Assembly: GCA_034401795.1 (NCBI GenBank)
Contig: CM067374.1
Location: 133,694,300 to 133,758,299 of the forward strand
Origin: Chaetoderma sp. LZ-2023a
Lineage: Eukaryota > Mollusca > Caudofoveata > Chaetodermatida > Chaetodermatidae
Reading direction: 5' to 3'
DNA length: 64,000 bases
In this document: positions 34,056 to 44,319 of the stretch, in pieces
Position numbering within the stretch: the first letter of the stretch is position 1
Layout: each line of letters starts with the position of its first letter
Made by a program: the position numbers and the translations under genes
The notes under the pieces: model-generated
The model's input: the letters and a program-made list of their open reading frames with translations, nothing else
Told to the model about the DNA's origin: nothing
Databases searched by the model: none

Positions 34056-34299
34056 ACCGGTTGTCGTACGGGGCGATTATTGCCTGTATCGATGGAGTGT
34101 CATACGAGATGAGTTTCCCCAAGATCCATATCTCCAGAGGAAAAACTATCGCAATATTTATGTAATAATTTCCGTATTTCGTGTTTTTGTGATTGCTATA
34201 ATCCAATAGTGGCATGCAGATATAAATCGTGTAGATGCTCGGGTAAATCATCAGTCAGCGGTGGTGTCATATCAGAAAGTGCAGGTGTTTCCAGTGAAG

Positions 34300-35100
34300 T
34301 TATGTCCATAAATGGCTGCAGCATACTCCAAGTTCCAGAGTGATGGGATCTGCGGTACCATTGAACACACTAAAGGGTATTTTCCCTTTATCCGTAGCGT
34401 CTACTATTATGCAGGGACTTGCGCATTGTGAGGCGATCATGTAATCAGGGTCGGGTTCCAGCATGGCGATGTGTGTGTTGGTTCCTAACTGTGGTGCGGT
34501 GGCCCATACGATCCATTCCTGTCCCGGCTCAACCATGGCAGTACTTGAAAGTATTACTGCACACGTATCGTATAACGATGATGCGGGTCCGAGAGGTATT
34601 CGTCGGCTGTGTATGTCGAGTTCCTGTTGTCTGCACTGTATGATGGCTTCGCTGGCACTGAGAAAGTCAGAGCCAAGTAGGGCGTCGTTATGAATGGAGG
34701 CGACGACAACTTTCTGAATGAATTGCATTTCCGTTATCTGTATAACTAAGTTAACTACACCGGCCACGGGTACATCTGCTCCCGTAGCCATCTGTAGGTA
34801 AATATTTGTAGGCTTAAGGGGGGGGGGAGGCTTTTTATGAGGTGGGATGCTCTCATACAAGCGGTTAAATGGTTAAAACGGTAATAGAAGCTCCGGTGTC
34901 GACGGTGGCGCTTGTAGACATGCCACTAAACAGACAGGCACATTTGTAGATTACTTTACAATGAACTTGCGGAAGAGTTTCCAATGATGCTGTCCGCAAT
35001 AATCGTGGGGGAGCAGCATCACTCTGTATATATTCAGTCTCCTTATTGCTTCTCGCAATGTTGCAGGTGGCTGAGTGAGGAATGGGCCAGTTGGTCATCT
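34300..35100 (-). pseudogene. Ty3/gypsy fossil protease region
   Basis: Contains STSATVDTGASITVL, the DTGA active-site motif of retroviral-type aspartic proteases. It is followed by NLVIQITEMQFIQKVVVASI and NDALLGSDFLSAS, the second half of the fold (LLG-DFL). Confidence 0.7.
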
Positions 35101-35511
35101 CCGCTGGGGTGTAGGCTGCGGTGAAGACGAGCTGGGGGTATCAATGGTGGTGGCGTTGTGGTTGTTTCTGTGTGAGCAGTATTAGTATAGACAGCGGCAT
35201 GTACGGGATGACAGATAAGTTCTACCTGTGCAAGCCATTTCTGCCAACGCTTCATAGGATGTTTTGTTGAAGCACAAAAGAAGCAGCGTGGTTTGCATGG
35301 ATGTACATTCTTCCGTCCATGTCGCCGCTTGCGAATCAATGAGGCGGAATGAGTCATCTCTCCTGAATCGCTACTGTCTGTGGATGCGGAAGATGATGCT
35401 GATTGGGGTGGTGTTTGGCATACCACCAGGGGGCACCGAGAATCTGATGTCTTGGTGGCGGGACGTGGTGCTTTCAGAAACATGGTTTCAGCGGAAGTAC
35501 TACAACCTAGT

Positions 35512-35976
35512 ACTGCCGTTTTAAATAGGAAAGAAGGCTTGTTGTGTGTGGAAAAAGAAGGGGATGTCCTTGCTGTGAATGGGGGAGGCAACCGGCATGG
35601 ACATATTGGAAGCCATGCTTTTTGGTGTTAATGTTTCCGTTACTTTCTGTGGATGATGTGTGGCCACTGAACTAGGGCTGCGCGATATACCGATACCATA
35701 TTTAAAACCGATATCCCGCACTGACGGTTTCATAACCGATTATAAAAAATAAATATCGAAAAACCGAATATGAACATATTTTCGGTTTTTCGTATCAGGA
35801 TTGTTAAAAATAAACTGCCGTTTTACAAAGAAAAGAACATTTGTTGTGTACGGAAAAAGAGGGGGATGTCCTTGCTGCAGATGGGGGGAGGCAACGTAGG
35901 CATGGACATATTGGAAGCCATGTATGTTGGTGTTGGTGTGAAAGCTGATTTCTGTGGATGATGGTTAGTCACTGAA
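35512..35976. repeat. Duplicated 160-bp segment around a hAT-like MITE
   Basis: 35512-35672 and 35816-35976 share GAGGGGGATGTCCTTGCTG-like, GCATGGACATATTGGAAGCC and TTTCTGTGGATGATG blocks. Between them, 35673-35815 begins TAGGGCTGCGCGATATACCG and is full of CGATA/AACCG words, as in hAT-type MITEs. Confidence 0.55.
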
Positions 35977-36129
35977 CATTGTTGCGTGAAAGCCGCAGTT
36001 GACCTGGGAGAAGGATACGGGCACCGAAGTGGCTCTCGATAATTCGGTACCCTTAGGAGTTTGATTGTTTCTCTTGTTGCGGTGTGGTGCGGTGTGGTGC
36101 AGTCCATTGCAAGCGTTGTGGAGGGAGGT

Positions 36130-37780
36130 CGGTTAGGACACCGCTCCCTCCAATGTCCTGGCTGACCGCATCCGAAACAGATGTTCGGTGGCGGTGTGGT
36201 GCTGGTAGTGTTTGTTGTCCTAAACTGTGTGGTAGCGAGGTTTGTGCTGAGTGTGGTGACTAAGTTGGTGAGTGCGGAGATCTGCTTGTTGAGTTATTCT
36301 ATCTGCTCTACCATGTTGCCGTTGTTGTTGTTGTTTCACTGGTTTCTGCGCCCTGGGACTCTGCTGTATCCACATCTGTGGGCATGGCCCCCTTCCCCCA
36401 GACGTTTGATTCGGACTGGTCTTCTGCGTATCTGATACTGGTGGTGGTGTCTGTGTGGTGGGTGTTGCTAATCTGGGGGGGGGGACACTTGCGGGCGAGG
36501 CGACAGCTGCACCATCTATCTCATTGATAGGATGGAGTTGGTGTCAGTTATGTTTTCCCCGCTCCTGGAAGTTCTCGATATGGACCGCAGTTGCTGTTAA
36601 TTGGGCCAAACTCCTGTGGTCGCCGAGAAAATTTTTTTCCATTAGAGCGGGTTCACTGCTTAATGCATCGATGAATGTATCAAGTTGCAAGTGGAATACG
36701 GTATCCACATTGGTGCTCGGATATGCGCGGGTAACTAGCCTTCTGATTCGGCTAGCTAACTCGGGAAGAGTTTCTCCCGCACGTCATCGTAAATTCTTGA
36801 GTTGAAGACGACTGGTTTCCCCCGAGAGCCGTGTCACCAAATCACTCCGTAAGTGCTCGTTCCAACCGTGTGTAAGTAGGAGTACGATCCGTCCCCAGAT
36901 CCGCAAGAACTTGCAGGGGCTTTCCCCGAAAGTTTTGCTGCAAGATATTCACCCATCTGACTGTCGTCCAAGCGGTTAGTCCGACTTATTATTTCGAACT
37001 GGATTTTATAATTGGTTCAGTCATTCTCCCCGCTAAATTCGGGGGGGGGGGAGTATGACTCGACCAAAACCGCGGGAAGAGTGTAGGGGTTGAAATCCGG
37101 GTGGTGCGGATATCTGATAGTTGGTGGATTGTACTGGTGTTGGTCTTGGTGATGGTGGGGGTGGTGTTGGTGTATCCTGTCGATGCCGATGCCGATGAGC
37201 GAGGACATGTGTACTCCAATTAACTGAGTCTGCCCTGGTCGTTGAGCCATAGACTGGCATAGATCTATGAACAGAAGGCCGATTGCGGTGGAGAGTGCGC
37301 GGTCGTACCTCCCAAGGTGAGGGCTGTTGTTCCTCATATGGCGGTGGCGCAAGTTGTTGATGGTTATGGTATGTGGCATGACTAATATACCGGCGAAACG
37401 GTGGTGCCGATTCCTCCCGATGACTCTGCGGTGTCCCCCTTGAATATAGCGTTTCGCTAGAAGGCGGTGCGGGAGGATGTCTATGTGGTGGATTATCACC
37501 CGGCCATACTGTCTCCGTAGATGACACGGGCGAACGATAGTAGTCTGTAGGGCTGTAGATATGCCCGTAGTTGGGTCTTTGTCGGAGTCGTCCATGATTC
37601 GGCCCTCATGGAGTTGGCCTGTAGTGGACGTCCGAAAGAGTTCTAAACTCTGTTCCCGCCTGTGAGGCATCTCGAATGGTGCCATCGCTAACAGGCGAAA
37701 ACAGGTTATAGTGCAGAGTTGTTGATTCCACTGAATTTCTGGCATAGTCGGTGAGCATGTGTGCTGAGAATCCATCGTAT
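36130..37780 (-). pseudogene. Ty3/gypsy fossil gag region
   Basis: Proline/serine/histidine-rich N-terminal part (HPPAPPSSETLYSRGTPQSH), a capsid-like start PPPEFSGEND followed by a YKIQFE-type block, and a nucleocapsid knuckle ICFGCGQPGHWRERCPN at about 36132-36186. The FSGE...W..Y..QFE pattern is usual for Ty3/gypsy capsids. Broken. Confidence 0.7.
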
Positions 37781-37911
37781 GAGGCTACCTCTTGATCGAG
37801 GGAGTCCTCGCTGAAAGGAGATGGTATTGAACTGAGCTCACTATATGGTGTGGGTGTGAGTTCGCTGTGCTTTGTTACTGTTGTTCCTTAGGCCCCACAT
37901 CGGGTGCCACT

Positions 37912-38292
37912 TATAGCTCACCGGGCAGTGTCTGGTCGTTCCGATGTCTCATGTCGACTCGCCGCGCCATATGTGCACGACGAGTGATGACTCTGGTTAG
38001 CATCCGGTCTCAGGGTGACGGACCCTGAATGAGACTGCCCTGCAGGAAACAAAAACCAGCTCGTAAGGCCGGTGGGGCTGTGCAACCATTGTCGCGAACA
38101 TTAAACACAACGGTCTCATCCCAAGAGTTTGTGTCACCAGTATGCCTGTCCATAGCAATTTCGTGATCTATGGACTTACAAGATTTGATTTGGTGACCTA
38201 AATATATAAGTCTATACAAATGTGTTTACCTAACTAATTGAAAAATATGCCAGACAAAACTACAATTAGAGCATACGAAAATTCAAGACATA
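37912..38292 (-). repeat. 5' LTR piece of the Ty3/gypsy fossil
   Basis: Begins at the primer-binding-site side with TATAGCTCACCGGGCAGTG and shares CATATGTGCACG, GGTTAGCATCCGGTCTC and GTGTCACCAGTATGCCTGTC with the LTRs at 44320 and 48376. It abuts an inverted LTR piece. Confidence 0.7.
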
Positions 38293-38935
38293 TCGTGCGA
38301 GGCACTTGCTTCTCGCAAGGATTCAGTGATGACGGTCCACGCCAGGATAATGCTCCTCACCCAAACTAGCACTAGTAGTGCCCGCGTGAGGCACATCACT
38401 TTTTCGTCTGAGATAGCCTTCTTCCTTTCAGCTTAGAGGTATAATAACTTATATTAAGTTAAATAGCTATGTCTCGTGTACGGGAGCCTCTCTTGTGGGG
38501 ATACCTCTGTAGACCTACGAGTCTGTGTGGTACCTCCGGGAGCCCCATGTTTAAAAGTTCATCTAACTGCCTCTATGTCTTGTATTTTTGTATGCTCTTA
38601 CTGTAGTTTTATCTAGCATATTTTTAATTAGTTAAGTAAACTCATTGTATAGACTTATATATTTAGGTCACCAATTAAATCTTGTAAGTCCATAGATCAC
38701 GAAATTGCTATGGACAGGCATACTGGTGACACAAATTCTTGGGATGAAACCATTGTGTTTAATGTTCACGACAATGGTCGCGCGGCCCGAACAGAATGAT
38801 TAAGTTCCACCAGTCTTAGGAGCCGGTTTTTGTTTCCCGCAGGGCAGTCTCATTCAAGGTCCGTCACCCTGAGACCGGATGCTAACTGGTCCACATGAGA
38901 CATCGGAACGGCCCGACACTACCCGGCGAGCTACA
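38293..38935 (+). repeat. Inverted LTR piece of the same superfamily
   Basis: The reverse complement matches 37912-38292 and continues into sequence homologous to about 48780-49030 (GGGAGCC...TACCTCC...GTGTGGTACC). It ends ...GGCGAGCTACA at 38935 with no primer-binding site after it. Confidence 0.65.
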
Positions 38936-40860
38936 GTAGGCCTACACTGTCAGTCTCACATAATCGCTGACATTACATAGACTTAAAAATAAGCATATTG
39001 TAATTGTACTTCTAAAATACATATAATAACTACATTTATTCATTGAATTTATGCAAAATACACTAGTGTGAATCCACTTCTAATTGGAACAGCGAGTTAA
39101 TGGGCCGAATTGGCACCAGGGCGAATGCGCTTGACCGCATTGTTTTCCACCTCCAGTTGCGTAAATATTATTTGATTTTCTAATTCTGCTGCATAAATAT
39201 CTTGATATGATTCCATATCAATCTGTCGCTAAGAAGTTCACACATAAGAACACCATAAAACACGCATGTATGAGGAGGAAAATTCGTAGCGTAGCATTCA
39301 TAACCGCAGAGCTGTCAGACTCGACAGATTTGTTTATGTGCTCTGACCTTTGACATTTCCCACAATGCTTTTCGACGCAGTAACTCCGAGGTAGCTTATA
39401 AAGCTATCTCGGAGTTCCGAATGCGCATGTGCAGCAAATGTCGGGTCAAAGGTCAAAGCACATAAACAAACCGCTTTATGTGCATTCGCTTCGCAATAAT
39501 CAACTAGCTTTTACGGCGTTTTCAGCTAAATAAACTTTTTACAAACATCTCGCTTCATAAAGATAATATTCTTACGTAGTAATCACTGCGTGTTTATAAC
39601 AGAAATACCCTATTTTCGCATATGCCCTATATAGTTAGCCTATATAATATGTAGTACGGCTATGTTTGATTCCAGCGACTGTCGCAGGGTATTATATAAT
39701 TGGTTTTAATTTCATACCCATATTGATTAAAACCTAGAAAATCAACAGTTTGTAACTATTATTTTTTATTTATATATAATTAGCAGCCTCGGCGAAAAGC
39801 GCGTCGACACACCCCCCCCCCCCCCCACCCCCCCCCCCCCACGGCCGGGGTGTTAAGAACGTAAATATTTGTTATTAAATCTTTTTAAAAACCTCATGTT
39901 CGGCTGTATGTTTTAACCCATTCCGCCCCCCACCCACCCCCCCCCCCCCCAAATAGCAGTTGGCCGCTATTACCTTTTGGAAATTTATATCACATATCAT
40001 ATATAGCGCCTACATTCATAGGTGTGTAGGAACGTACTTTGGCGGGGTGGGGTGGGTTGGGGGTGGAGGGGTTGATGGTGCTAAACTATATGGGTGTGAC
40101 CAAAACCTAATGGGCGCTATGGAGAATACACTGAGAGATTAAAATATGAAGGGTTGCTAGCGCCCAACACCCCTCCCCTACGCCTATGTATATGGCAAGC
40201 ATCTCGAAAATTTAAATTCCAACTTGTCCTTGTATGGTATCTGTGTTAAATCCAATAAACGAACTTGTAAGGTTCTGAAAACAAGTAGTTGTTTTTTTTA
40301 ACTTACGTTCGTGATACCCCCCCCCCCCCCCCACCCATCCACCCCCACACATAGACTATACCCCCACCAACAATGGAAATCCCGTGATTTTTTTGTTTGA
40401 AAAATCCGAATTTGTAAACAAAATTAGGGTGAAGTATGGTATGTTGTGGTGCATTGTTTCAATTTTATTTTAAGAGCAAGCCTATGTCTAAACTCTACAA
40501 TTAAAGTATTAGAAGGATTCTCAGATCCAGCTTAATCTTCAAAGATTTTCATTGGGAAGATCTAACTCACACCCTCCCGACACTGCCTCCTGCCACACTG
40601 TCAATCAAATAATTTGTCAGAACAATGCGATTACTGATCATCCATGCACCTAAACAATCTAGCAATCAAAGGATCAACAAGTCAGCCACTCTAGAGCAAT
40701 CAGAATAATCATTCAGTCAATCAATGATTAAAGAATAAAGAAATGAATCAATCAATAGTTGGATTCAATTCAATTCAATTACAGCCAGCCATGCGATCGT
40801 TTGGCCAATCAATTAGGCATATATACGCACCATTGCAGTGGCGTCGTGTATGGGGCGGTT
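38936..40860. other. Non-coding stretch with poly-C tracts and a palindrome
   Basis: Poly-C runs at 39811-39840, 39935-39950 and 40317-40332. A foldback at 39327-39474 has outer arms TTTGTTTATGTGCTCTGACC / GTCAAAGCACATAAACAAA and a centre AACTCCGAGGTAGCTT / AAGCTATCTCGGAGTT. Several CAATCA-rich words lie at 40610-40800. No gene. Confidence 0.5.
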
Positions 40861-40899
40861 TGGGCTACCAAGTAGCCTAAATGCATGAGTGAGTGATCG

Positions 40900-41620
40900 A
40901 CTAACCAACAGAGTACATGAAAGGCTGGCTGGCTGGCCACCGACCGACCGACTCACAGACTGACCAACTCAAAGACCGACCGACCGACTCACATACCGAC
41001 TGACTCACAGACAGACCGACTCACAGACCGACTGACTCACAGACCAACCGACCGACTCACAGACCGACCGACCGACTCACAGACCGACCGACTTACAGAC
41101 CGACCGATTCACAGACCGACCAACTCACACACCAACCGAATCACAGTCCGACCGACTCACAGACCGGCTGACCTGACCCGACCCAACCCGACTGACCGAC
41201 CGACCCGACCCGACCAACCCCACCCACCCACCCACCCACTCACCAACTGACCGACTGACCAAATCACTCACTCACCCACCCACTCACTCACTCAATCACT
41301 CACCCTCCCTCCCACCCACCCACCCATCCACCCACCCACCCACCCACTCACTCACTCATCCACTCACCGACTGACCGACTCACTCACTCACTCACTCACT
41401 CACTCACTCACTCACTCACTCACTCACTCACTCACTCACTCACTCACTCACTGGCTGGCTCGCTCGCTCACTGGCTCGCTCACTCACTCACTGACTCGCT
41501 CACTGGCTTGCTGGTACACTGATTCACTCAGTGACTCACTCAGTGACTCACTCACTCACTCACTGACTCACTCACTGACTCACTCAGCTGGTCAACCGAC
41601 CAACTAACTGGCTGAGTGGG
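40900..41620. repeat. Microsatellite block: GACC/ACTCACAG then CACT repeats
   Basis: Degenerate CGACCGACTCACAGAC units to about 41170, CCCAC/CCACT runs to about 41370, then nearly pure CACT from about 41385 to 41450 and mixed GCTCACTGACT units after it. Confidence 0.85.
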
Positions 41621-41629
41621 TGGGTGGGT

Positions 41630-42250
41630 CAGTGGTGGATTGGGTCATAGGTCGATGTCTGTCTGCCGCTGGGGCTGCCACATGCCTGGTTGTCTGGCTG
41701 CCGCCCTGGCTGATTGCCTGACATGGCTGCCTAATTGCGTACCCTGCCCTACACTGCCCTGCCCTGCCCAGTCCTGGCTGCATGCCTGCCATGCCCTGGC
41801 TGCCTGACTACCTTTCATGCCTTGACTGACTGCCTGCCTGTCCTTTACTGGCTGCCTGGTTGCCTGCCAGCCCTACTCTGGCTGCCTGATTGCTTGCCCT
41901 GCCCTGGCTGCCTGTCATGCCCTGACTGACTGTCTGCCCTGGCTGCCTGCCTTCCTTCCTCCCCTGGCTGCCTGATTGCATGGCTGCCATGCCATGCCCT
42001 TGCTGCATGCCTGCTCTGATCTGGCTCTCTGATTACCTGCCATGTCCTGACTGACTGCTAGCACTGGTTGGCTGCCTGCCTGCCCTACCCTGGCTGCCTG
42101 ATTGCCTGCCTGCCCTCCCCTGGCTGCCTGATTGCCTGCCTGCCCTCCCTTGGCTGCGTGATTGCCTGACTTCCCTGCCATTGCTGCATGATTGATTGCC
42201 CTGCCATGGCTGCCTGATTGGGGGTAATATTACATAGTGTACCGGTCCTG
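41630..42250. repeat. Minisatellite, CTGGCTGCCTGATTGCCTGC-type units
   Basis: Degenerate units of about 20-30 bp (CCCTGGCTGCCTGATTGCCT) run through the whole interval. Open frames over it are pure repeat translation (GQAGNQAAR) and not genes. Confidence 0.85.
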
Positions 42251-43014
42251 CCCTGGCTGCCGGCCTGAGTGGTTTGTTTGACTTTTGTTTATTTATGGAT
42301 AATATGATAAACATAATTATACTCTGTTTGTTTATCAATGAATAGCGCAATCTACGCGCACGTATTACATTGAATTACATTACATTAGGTAGCATAATCG
42401 TGCCTCAAGGAGACTAGAGAATTATATAGTGTTAAATCGGATGGGACTGAGTTTCCGTCATACAGTGCTTATCACTGTGTGAACGTGAGTTAGGGCTAAG
42501 TAGGTAAGAAATCTTGGTATAATCAAAGTAACCCGGATGCTGAAGTGATTCGTCCTCGGATGGAGCCAAGCTACATACAGATTACCTAATTAAACCAAAA
42601 ACTGATAGAATGAGAAAGTTTCGGACATTTTCCAATGGGTCTAGGGAGGGATGCAACCCGGATGGTTGATTGAGTTAATCCTCGGATGGACGCAATCACC
42701 ATATGGGCTGCCCAATCAACCATACCAAACAAAAGCGCATTGGTGCCTGCTTTGGATGACGGCCAGAAGAAGGGAAAATGGGTTCCAGGACCCTAAGAAC
42801 CCACACTCCCCCACCCCCAAAGGGGCCACGCAGTCTCTGACCTAAAGCCCCAACCCCATTCCACCCCTATATGGTACATCAGGTCAGATGACCGCACATA
42901 ACGCAACCCACCACCCAACCAGCCCCATCCCCACCCCTGTTAGGCCCAGGTTAGTCCCTCACCATCCTCCACGCCCAAGCATGAGGAGCAACAGAACAGC
43001 CATGGACAAGAACA
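42251..43014. other. Non-coding stretch with a degenerate repeat pair
   Basis: Two similar blocks of about 65 bp: AACCCGGATGCTGAAGTGAT...CTCGGATGGAGCCAAG near 42531 and AACCCGGATGGTTGATTGAG...CTCGGATGGACGCAATC near 42655. No gene. Confidence 0.45.
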
Positions 43015-43316
43015 GTACGTGCCATCGTCAACATGAGATAAAATCGAGAGACAATGAAGAACACACACGTACACAGAGACACAAGCTAATGCATAAACTT
43101 ATGTCACAAGAATTCAATAGAACCACAAAGGCCAGGCGTGAGTCTAGACCCTATCGCTGGGAACTAGCAAATGAAGCCTTAAAGATTACAACACACATTT
43201 GAATTTTACTGAACAGGCCATGCGTATACCAGCCCATCACAAAGTCATATTGCAATTCCGCAAATAAAGTTGACTGATCCACAAGTAGCCTGTGTATAGA
43301 CAGTAACGTGCTCGGT
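43015..43316 (+). repeat. 302-bp duplicate of a segment inside the solo LTR
   Basis: About 97 percent identical by eye to 44840-45144 (CATGAGATAAAATCGAGAGA ... CAGTAACGTGCTCGGT). Either a copied piece of that LTR or a small element present in both places. Confidence 0.75.
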
Positions 43317-43581
43317 AGCGATTCCAATTACCAGTAGATACATCTCTGCTTCCACGTCCACACTTTGTGGTTGCATGAAGAGACACTAGCATAGAGGAGG
43401 AGACTCGGATAGCGATGAACACAGAGAATGAAAACAACAGCAATAAGACCAACCATGGCCTCCACAAGTCAGCATGCAAATAAATGCTAGGCACAGCAGG
43501 GTGTAACCATGTGTGTAGGCGGCATACTGCAGCTAACGTGGGGCACACACATCTGCACCACAGCATTTCCACAAATCAGTG

Positions 43582-43774
43582 TTAACCATTGTCAGAATTT
43601 AAAGTTTCAAATTAAATTAAAAGATGAGCTGTGTTCATTTCCGGCAAATTTGGTGGATGATCTTACTGTCGTAGACACCAACATCATCAACCAAATTGTT
43701 GGAAAATGGACACCAGTTTCCTTTTTATTGACACAGCAAAAAATAGACTATTGACATCAGAGTGGTAATGGTCA
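43582..43774. repeat. M4 MITE, copy 2
   Basis: TTAACCATTGTCAGAATTT left end, TTTCAAATTAAATTAAAAGA inside, TGACATCAGAGTGGTAATGG right end. Confidence 0.65.
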
Positions 43775-43799
43775 AAGTCTTAAATCAAATGGTTTCGAG

Positions 43800-44303
43800 G
43801 AGACTTAAAATTTAAGCAACAACAGTTAGATTGTTCAAGATCAAACTAGAAATCGACTTCAAGGAAACAACCTTTGAATTAGACTGAACAAGCCATACAG
43901 TAAAAAACAACTGAGGCAATAACTAGCCAATGGCTTATGCCTCGTAAAATGATGATCAAGAAGGTTGTACATGTGGGTGGCTGTGGACGAGTTCGATGGG
44001 AAAGTAATATTTGAACTTCTGATCTTTGTAAAACTTGTCGAGTCTTCCCTTGAAGGTGTTGAGCGTAGGAGCTGTGACAGAATCAGAATCAGAATCAGAT
44101 GTTTTATTGATGTAAAATCTACATACATATAGATATAGTCGAAGACAGAAATCACAATAGACATTATTTATTGTGACAACCGACTGACCATTCCAGTAGT
44201 TGGTCACCCCAATGTTGAAAAATCTCTTCCGTGTGTTAGATTTAAAACGTTTCTTTACTACTTCTTCTTGTACTGGAAATTCCTCCTTGAATTTAAGGAC
44301 CAT
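43800..44303 (-). pseudogene. LINE ORF2 C-terminal fragment
   Basis: The minus strand reads KEEFPVQEEVVKKRFKSNTR, KRFFNIGVTNYWNGQSVVT, then, after an insertion, VTAPTLNTFKGRLDKFYKDQ and KFKYYF. The RxxFFxxRVxxYWN...APTLNTFKxRLDKF ending is the C-terminus of CR1/L2-type LINE ORF2. The RT core is absent (5' truncation). An insertion of 92 bp plus a 7-bp duplication (99 bp, 33 codons) leaves the frame open. Confidence 0.75.
44073..44178 (-). mobile_element. Short retroelement tail inserted in the LINE fragment
   Basis: TGTGACA occurs at 44073-44079 and 44172-44178 as a target duplication. The 92 bp between ends, on the minus strand, in CAATAAAACATC and three TGATTC units, a microsatellite-type 3' tail. 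A 5'-truncated LINE or SINE end. Confidence 0.75.
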
Positions 44304-44319
44304 ATATAGGCTCTGCCTT

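Larger units (their letters stand above)
27723..37911 (-). mobile_element. Ty3/gypsy (Metaviridae-like) fossil, internal region (broken)
   Basis: About 10.2 kb between a polypurine tract (27723-27737, minus strand AGGAGGGGGTGG) and a primer-binding site (37909 down to 37891, TGGCACCCGATGTGGGG), both next to LTR ends. Parts in element order: gag with a proline-rich N-terminal part and a CCHC knuckle, protease, RT, integrase C-terminal module, then a long 3' region carrying an extra zinc-finger-bearing open region (28700-29867). It is old and broken, with numerous breaks. A small hAT-like repeat has landed in it (35673-35815). Confidence 0.8.

Noticed and set aside
40900-41600. Regularly repeated units considered as a CRISPR array
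   Set aside because: No unique spacers of constant length, and the DNA is animal; these are microsatellites.
41604-42350. Open frames translating to GNQAARGGQAG-type repeats
   Set aside because: Translation of a minisatellite; no codon structure apart from the repeat.
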